38,690 nt of DNA. Origin: Clostridiales bacterium. GTDB taxonomy: Bacteria; Bacillota; Clostridia; Oscillospirales; JAAYOS01. This document shows positions 34,196-38,690 of this stretch, one piece after another. Within the stretch, counting starts at the first letter, position 1, and each line of letters begins with the position of its first letter. The notes below the pieces were generated by a model. That model saw only the letters and a program-made list of their open reading frames with translations, was not told where the DNA came from and ran no database searches. The translations under genes and the position numbers were made by a program. The DNA is taken from the NCBI GenBank assembly GCA_012520195.1, contig JAAYOS010000009.1, positions 1-38,690 of the forward strand. The letters run 5' to 3'.

Positions 34196-36666
34196 CTGAT
34201 AACCCGAGTAGACAGGTTGGGCTCTATGCCAAGGTTGCCGTCAGCTCGATAACATTCGGTATTGACCGGCCCTACGATTACCGTATCCCTCAAGCTATTG
34301 CAGACCAGGTAAAGCCGGGGGTTCGGGTAATCGTCCCATACGGGAAGGGCAACAGAAGAACTGAGGCGATGGTGCTCCAGCTTTCCGACGAGACCGAGTT
34401 CAGCTCACTGAAAGAGATAATTCGTGTACTCGATGAGGAGCCCGTTATGGACAAGGAGATGATTCAGCTCCTACTAAGAGTCCGGGACTCATGCTTCTGC
34501 ACGTTTTACGACGTCCTCAAGGCAGCACTGCCAGCCGGGATATGTTTTGATTTGGAGCAGAGACTGTGTCTTACTGACGGTTTCGACCAATCTGACGCTG
34601 AATCACTAAGTGAACAAGAGAGAACTGTTGTTGAGACGCTGGTCAAGCCAATGACAGCTGAAGAGCTGGAGAAAGCACTCAGCTTTGATTCGGCTGTTGC
34701 GATCAGGGGTCTGTTGGAAAAGGGAATTATTGAGAAAAAAACAGCGGCGATACGCGGAGTTGGGGATAAGACTGTCCGCATAGCGTCGCTTGCTGTATCG
34801 ATTGACGAAGCCGAGGATTACATAGCAAAAAACTCAAAAAGAGCGCCTTACCATGCAAGGATTTTGGAGTTTTTAGTATCTACCGAAAGAGCTGCCGAGA
34901 AGGAAATTGAATATTTTACCGGTTGCGGTAGAGCTTCGATACGAAGACTTGAGGAGAAGGGGCTTATCCTGCTAGAAGAGCAGGAGGTGATGCGTCGCCC
35001 CGAAGTTATCTCAGAAGCAGTATCCCCCAACCCAATAGTATTGAATTCTGAGCAAAAAGAAGCAGTTAAGGGACTTATTTCACTGTATTCAACTGGGGAG
35101 TCAGCTGTGGCACTTTTGCACGGCGTAACCGGCAGCGGTAAGACGCATATCTATATGTCAGTTATAGAACACGTTCTGGAGCGAGAAAGACAGGCACTGG
35201 TACTTGTGCCTGAGATTGCACTTACACCCCAGCTTATGCGAATCTTCCAATCCAGATTTGGAGGGGACAGAGTAGCAATTCTGCACTCAATGCTTTCAGC
35301 AGGAGAGCGGGCAGACGAGTGGAAACGTATTAGAAGAGGCCAGGCAGACATTGTTCTGGGTACACGATCAGCTGCCTTTGCGCCACTTAGTAACATCGGT
35401 GTTATTGTTATAGATGAGGAGCAGGAGCATACTTATAAATCTGAGAACACTCCTCGCTACCATGCAAGGGATGTTTTGAAGTATCGTGCATACTATAATA
35501 ATGCACTTTTGATTTTGGCAAGCGCAACACCTTCAATTGAGAGCTATTACTCTGCAAAATCGGGAGTTTACCACCTATTCAATATAAGTGAAAGATACAA
35601 CAAGTCACCACTACCTGAGGTTCTGATCGCCGATATGAGAAAAGAGTTGGCCGACGCAAACTCTTCCACTATAAGTTCGGTTCTCAAGGATGAGATGGTC
35701 AAGAACATCAAGAACGGAGAGCAGACCATTCTCTTCCTGAACCGAAGGGGCAATAGCAGAAGACTTGTCTGTGGTGAATGCGGTGCCATACCGGAGTGCA
35801 AGCAGTGCAGCAACGCAATGACATACCACTCCGCTAACGGCAGGCTCATGTGCCACCTCTGCGGGTTTTCCCACATCGCTGAAGACCGGTGCTATCTGTG
35901 TGGCGGTGAGTTCAAGTTCGTTGGCGCAGGAACACAGAAATGTGAGGAAGATCTAAAGGAGTTGTTTCCTGACATTGAGGTGTTGCGAATGGATTCGGAT
36001 ACAACTGCTCCGAAACGCTCACACGAGGAAATTCTCAAACGCTTCAGGGAAGAGAAAATCCCCGTTTTACTCGGCACCCAGATGATTGCCAAGGGACTTG
36101 ATTTCGAGAATGTGACTCTTGTCGGAGTAATTGATGCGGACCAGTCGCTCTACGCGGAGGATTACCGCTCACATGAGAAAACCTTTTCCCTTATCACCCA
36201 GGTTGTCGGACGTGCCGGTAGGGGGAGAAAGCCCGGAAGAGCGGTCTTACAGACCTTTACTCCTGAAAATCCAATACTTCTTGCAGCTGTAGAACAGGAC
36301 TATGAAACCTTTTATCGTGAGGAGATACAGCTGAGAGAGAGGCTCTGTACACCCCCATTTTGTGAGATTCTACTATTGACCGTATCATCTGTCTATGAAA
36401 GAAAAGCTTTGAATGCAGCTCTTCAGACTGCGAAGATGCTGCGGGAGATGGTGTTACACTACGGTTTTGAGATTCAGGTCCTTGGCCCGACGCAGGCACC
36501 CGTGTTTAGATTAAGAGGCAGCTACAGATTTCAAATAACCTTAACAACAAAGAATTCAAAAGCTGCAATTAGATTAGTCACTAAAGTAATTAAAGACTTT
36601 CGGAAGAACAGATACCTTAAAGACTGCTCAATATCAGCTGACTTTAAGCCTAACGGTACTAATTAG
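34192..36666 (+). CDS. priA: Primosomal helicase PriA
   Basis: PriA restarts stalled replication forks by loading the replicative helicase. The 824-residue protein has the N-terminal 3'-DNA-binding domain (SSITFGIDRPYDYRIP), Walker A GVTGSGKT at 311-318, motif II DEEQ at 408-411, and eight cysteines in four CxxC pairs (CGEC, CKQC, CHLC, CYLC) that bind two zinc ions. The helicase C-domain shows GTQMIAKGLDFENVTLVGVIDAD and QVVGRAGRG. Motif II is usually DEEH in PriA. It overlaps rpoZ by four bases and lacks its own ribosome binding site. Confidence 0.96.
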   Translation: MTDNPSRQVGLYAKVAVSSITFGIDRPYDYRIPQAIADQVKPGVRVIVPYGKGNRRTEAMVLQLSDETEFSSLKEIIRVLDEEPVMDKEMIQLLLRVRDSCFCTFYDVLKAALPAGICFDLEQRLCLTDGFDQSDAESLSEQERTVVETLVKPMTAEELEKALSFDSAVAIRGLLEKGIIEKKTAAIRGVGDKTVRIASLAVSIDEAEDYIAKNSKRAPYHARILEFLVSTERAAEKEIEYFTGCGRASIRRLEEKGLILLEEQEVMRRPEVISEAVSPNPIVLNSEQKEAVKGLISLYSTGESAVALLHGVTGSGKTHIYMSVIEHVLERERQALVLVPEIALTPQLMRIFQSRFGGDRVAILHSMLSAGERADEWKRIRRGQADIVLGTRSAAFAPLSNIGVIVIDEEQEHTYKSENTPRYHARDVLKYRAYYNNALLILASATPSIESYYSAKSGVYHLFNISERYNKSPLPEVLIADMRKELADANSSTISSVLKDEMVKNIKNGEQTILFLNRRGNSRRLVCGECGAIPECKQCSNAMTYHSANGRLMCHLCGFSHIAEDRCYLCGGEFKFVGAGTQKCEEDLKELFPDIEVLRMDSDTTAPKRSHEEILKRFREEKIPVLLGTQMIAKGLDFENVTLVGVIDADQSLYAEDYRSHEKTFSLITQVVGRAGRGRKPGRAVLQTFTPENPILLAAVEQDYETFYREEIQLRERLCTPPFCEILLLTVSSVYERKALNAALQTAKMLREMVLHYGFEIQVLGPTQAPVFRLRGSYRFQITLTTKNSKAAIRLVTKVIKDFRKNRYLKDCSISADFKPNGTN

Positions 36667-36690
36667 ACCATATGAGAGGAGATACCTTCC

Positions 36691-37191
36691 ATGGCAACTA
36701 GAAATATATTAAAAGATGGCGATCCAACCCTACTCAAGCGTTCAAGGGAAGTTGTTAATTTCGATAATCGGCTCCATGAGCTTCTTGACGATATGGCTGA
36801 GACTATGCATGAAGCCGAAGGAGCGGGTCTCGCCGCACCACAGGTCGGGGTCCTGCGTAGGGTGGCAGTGGTAGCTACACCTGATGGTATAGTTGAACTT
36901 GTAAACCCTGAAATAATTCAGACAGACGGAGAGCAGGAAGGTGCGGAGGGCTGCCTCAGTTTTCCTGGGCTATATGGCCTTGTGAAGAGACCAGAGAGGG
37001 CGACCGTCCGCGCAAAGGATAGACACGGCAAGGAGTTCACCCTTGAAGGTGAAGGAATTGTCGCACGTGCATTCTGTCACGAGATAGACCACCTCGATGG
37101 TATTGTTTTTACCGAGAGGGCTGAGCGCATCCTAACACCTGAGGAACTTCAGGAAATGTTTGAAGAACGCGAAGATAGCTCTGAAGAGTAG
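36691..37191 (+). CDS. def: Peptide deformylase
   Basis: Def removes the formyl group from new N-termini before methionine aminopeptidase acts. Motif 1 GAGLAAPQVG is at 44-53, motif 2 EGCLSFPG has Cys88, and motif 3 HEIDHLDG has His130, Glu131 and His134; the three ligands hold the metal. Length 166 with an acidic tail is normal. GAGAGGAG precedes the ATG. It stands next to fmt, the enzyme that adds the formyl group, the widespread def-fmt pair. Confidence 0.97.
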   Translation: MATRNILKDGDPTLLKRSREVVNFDNRLHELLDDMAETMHEAEGAGLAAPQVGVLRRVAVVATPDGIVELVNPEIIQTDGEQEGAEGCLSFPGLYGLVKRPERATVRAKDRHGKEFTLEGEGIVARAFCHEIDHLDGIVFTERAERILTPEELQEMFEEREDSSEE

Positions 37192-37208
37192 TTCAAGGGG
37201 TGGAATTG

Positions 37209-38120
37209 ATGAGAATATTATTTATGGGTACTCCCGAGATTGCAGCGGAATGTCTAAAAACAATATGTGAGGCGGGGTTCGATGTCGCTGCAGTATTTAC
37301 TCAGCCCGATAGACCGAAAGGCAGGAGAATGGTACTTACACCTCCGCCTGTGAAGGAATATGCCCAAAGCCGGAGTATTGATGTATATCAGCCGCTGAAA
37401 CTGAGTAAAAGTATGGATATAATAAGTGAGATAGACCCGGATCTCATTGTGGTTGTCGCATATGGTAAGATACTACCTGCTAAGGTGCTGGATTACCCCA
37501 AATACGGAGCTGTCAACCTGCATGCCTCGTTGCTACCTCGCCACAGAGGTGCTGCACCCATTCAGGCGGCAATCATTGCGGGCGATAAGACAGGCGGTGT
37601 TGCCACAATGTATATGACTCCTGAGCTGGATGCTGGGGATATTATATTCATGGAAGAGACTCCGATATATGACAACGATACTGCATCAACATTACATGAC
37701 CGTTATGTAGATATTGGTGGAAAGCTCCTGGTTCGAACAATAAACGCCATTGAACAGGGCTCAGCACCACGTACTCCTCAAGACCATAGCCTGGCAACCT
37801 ATGCTCCAATTATAAAGAAGGAGGATGCAGAGATCGACTGGTCAAAGTCCAGTGTTGAGATTCGCAACCACATCAGGGGATATAATCCGTGGCCTGTAGC
37901 TTATTGCGAACTTAACGGACAACCAATAAAGATATACGATTCCACCATTGGTCAGAAAGAGGCATTACCGGGGGTGGAACCCGGAACAGTCATAGCCGAA
38001 GAGGAAAACGGAATCGAAGTTGCAACTGGAGACGGTACGCTGTTTGTTACCGAGCTTCAGGTGCCCGGTAAGCGGAGGATGACAGCTCAGGATTTCTTGA
38101 GAGGAAACAGCTTTCTGTAA
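37209..38120 (+). CDS. fmt: Methionyl-tRNA formyltransferase
   Basis: Fmt formylates initiator Met-tRNA using 10-formyl-tetrahydrofolate. The ATG at 37209 (MRILFMGTPEIAAECL) has AAGGGG 8 bases upstream; a GTG at 37200 in frame overlaps that site. Catalytic residues are Asn103, His105 and Asp144 in VNLHASLLPRHRGAAPIQ and LDAGDI. The C-terminal domain (about 205-303) binds tRNA and ends with GKRRMTAQDFLRG. Length 303 is normal. A zinc-protease gene follows after 25 bases. Confidence 0.97.
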   Translation: MRILFMGTPEIAAECLKTICEAGFDVAAVFTQPDRPKGRRMVLTPPPVKEYAQSRSIDVYQPLKLSKSMDIISEIDPDLIVVVAYGKILPAKVLDYPKYGAVNLHASLLPRHRGAAPIQAAIIAGDKTGGVATMYMTPELDAGDIIFMEETPIYDNDTASTLHDRYVDIGGKLLVRTINAIEQGSAPRTPQDHSLATYAPIIKKEDAEIDWSKSSVEIRNHIRGYNPWPVAYCELNGQPIKIYDSTIGQKEALPGVEPGTVIAEEENGIEVATGDGTLFVTELQVPGKRRMTAQDFLRGNSFL

Positions 38121-38145
38121 AGAAGCTTAGTTGCGAGGTGAAGGA

Positions 38146-38690
38146 ATGTTTTTTGATTCATATTATGTTTTGCTAGTTCTACCTGCAATAATACTATCGT
38201 TATTTGCGCAGAGCCGAGTACAGTCTGCTTATAACAAGTATGCGAAAGTATACTCGCAGAAAGGTATAACCGGAGCAGAAACAGCACGCCGCATACTGGC
38301 CTCAAACGGAGTTAACGATGTGCGTATCGAGACTACTGAGGGGACACTTACAGACCATTATGACCCCCGCGATAATGTTATTCGACTCTCTAAAGAGGTG
38401 TACAGCTCAACATCGATTTCTGCCGTAGGTATTGCTGCACATGAAGCAGGTCATGCTGTACAGTATGCGGATGAGTATGGTCCAATCAAGGTTAGAACCG
38501 CCATAATTCCGATTACCCAATTCGGCGCATCCCTTACAACACCTCTAATTCTTTTGGGTATCATTTTGTCCCTGCCCCTGTTGGTTAATTTGGGCCTTGT
38601 CTTTTTTGCTTTTGCAATTCTGTTCCAAGTTGTAACGCTGCCCGTGGAGTTTAATGCATCGAGTCGCGCTGTGCGTGCACTTGAAAGCAA
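38146..38690 (+). CDS. YugP-type zinc metallopeptidase (3' end cut by window)
   Basis: The frame runs from the ATG at 38146, five bases after GAGGTG, to the window edge without a stop (181 codons plus two bases). The translation begins MFFDSYYVLLVLPAIILSLF (a membrane helix), then AYNKYAKVYSQKGITGAETA, the zinc motif HEAGH (in GIAAHEAGHAVQYADEYG), further hydrophobic helices and LPVEFNASSRA. This is the membrane zinc peptidase family PF04298 (B. subtilis YugP), whose substrates are unknown. It commonly follows fmt in Clostridia, with rsmB next. Confidence 0.92.
   Translation, partial: MFFDSYYVLLVLPAIILSLFAQSRVQSAYNKYAKVYSQKGITGAETARRILASNGVNDVRIETTEGTLTDHYDPRDNVIRLSKEVYSSTSISAVGIAAHEAGHAVQYADEYGPIKVRTAIIPITQFGASLTTPLILLGIILSLPLLVNLGLVFFAFAILFQVVTLPVEFNASSRAVRALES

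Overview
The window is a stretch of chromosome from a spore-forming, Gram-positive-type anaerobe, most likely a member of class Clostridia (Bacillota). The evidence is the low-GC Gram-positive layout of the S10/spc/alpha ribosomal supercluster with secY-adk-map-infA inside it, zinc-type S14, S4 and adenylate kinase, strong AAGGAGG ribosome binding sites, spore genes (spoVAC, spmA, spmB), and a CdaA/CdaR cyclic-di-AMP pair. The family or genus cannot be fixed by reading alone.

Bases 1-13,572 (+ strand) are one long run of translation and export genes: rplW (5' end cut by the window), rplB, rpsS, rplV, rpsC, rplP, rpmC, rpsQ, rplN, rplX, rplE, rpsN, rpsH, rplF, rplR, rpsE, rpmD, rplO, secY, adk, map, infA, rpmJ, rpsM, rpsK, rpsD, rpoA and rplQ. 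An intrinsic terminator at 13,712-13,740 closes the run.

Bases 13,838-16,631 (- strand) hold a two-gene unit that looks accessory. A nine-helix membrane protein with an external alpha/beta-hydrolase domain is followed by a soluble esterase, with an extended -10 promoter upstream. The next 883 bases carry no gene but are rich in short direct, tandem and inverted repeats. The last array (five 22-bp units) lies between a likely promoter and tex (17,515-19,662, +).

Bases 19,669-24,110 (- strand) carry a wall-precursor and sporulation block: ddl, murI, a DUF1934 gene and a CtpB-like S41 protease from one promoter, then a terminator and a lone spoVAC. A short gene of unknown function (24,292-24,699, +) is transcribed divergently from ddl. 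spmA-spmB (- strand) and a DUF3343/cysteine desulfurase pair (+ strand) diverge around 25,880.

From 27,495 to the end everything is on the + strand: cdaA-cdaR-rseC-like (c-di-AMP synthesis and its membrane regulator), a DUF5685/J-domain/membrane-protein group, then a housekeeping operon yicC-remA-gmk-rpoZ-priA-def-fmt and a truncated YugP-type zinc metallopeptidase. Many genes here overlap by 1-17 bases, which points to translational coupling.

No tRNA, rRNA, CRISPR array, transposase, integrase or phage gene was seen. Most of the window is conserved core. The least explained parts are the membrane hydrolase unit, the repeat-rich spacer before tex, the 135-residue unknown protein, the DUF5685/J-domain group, and the promoter/terminator arrangement in front of spoVAC.
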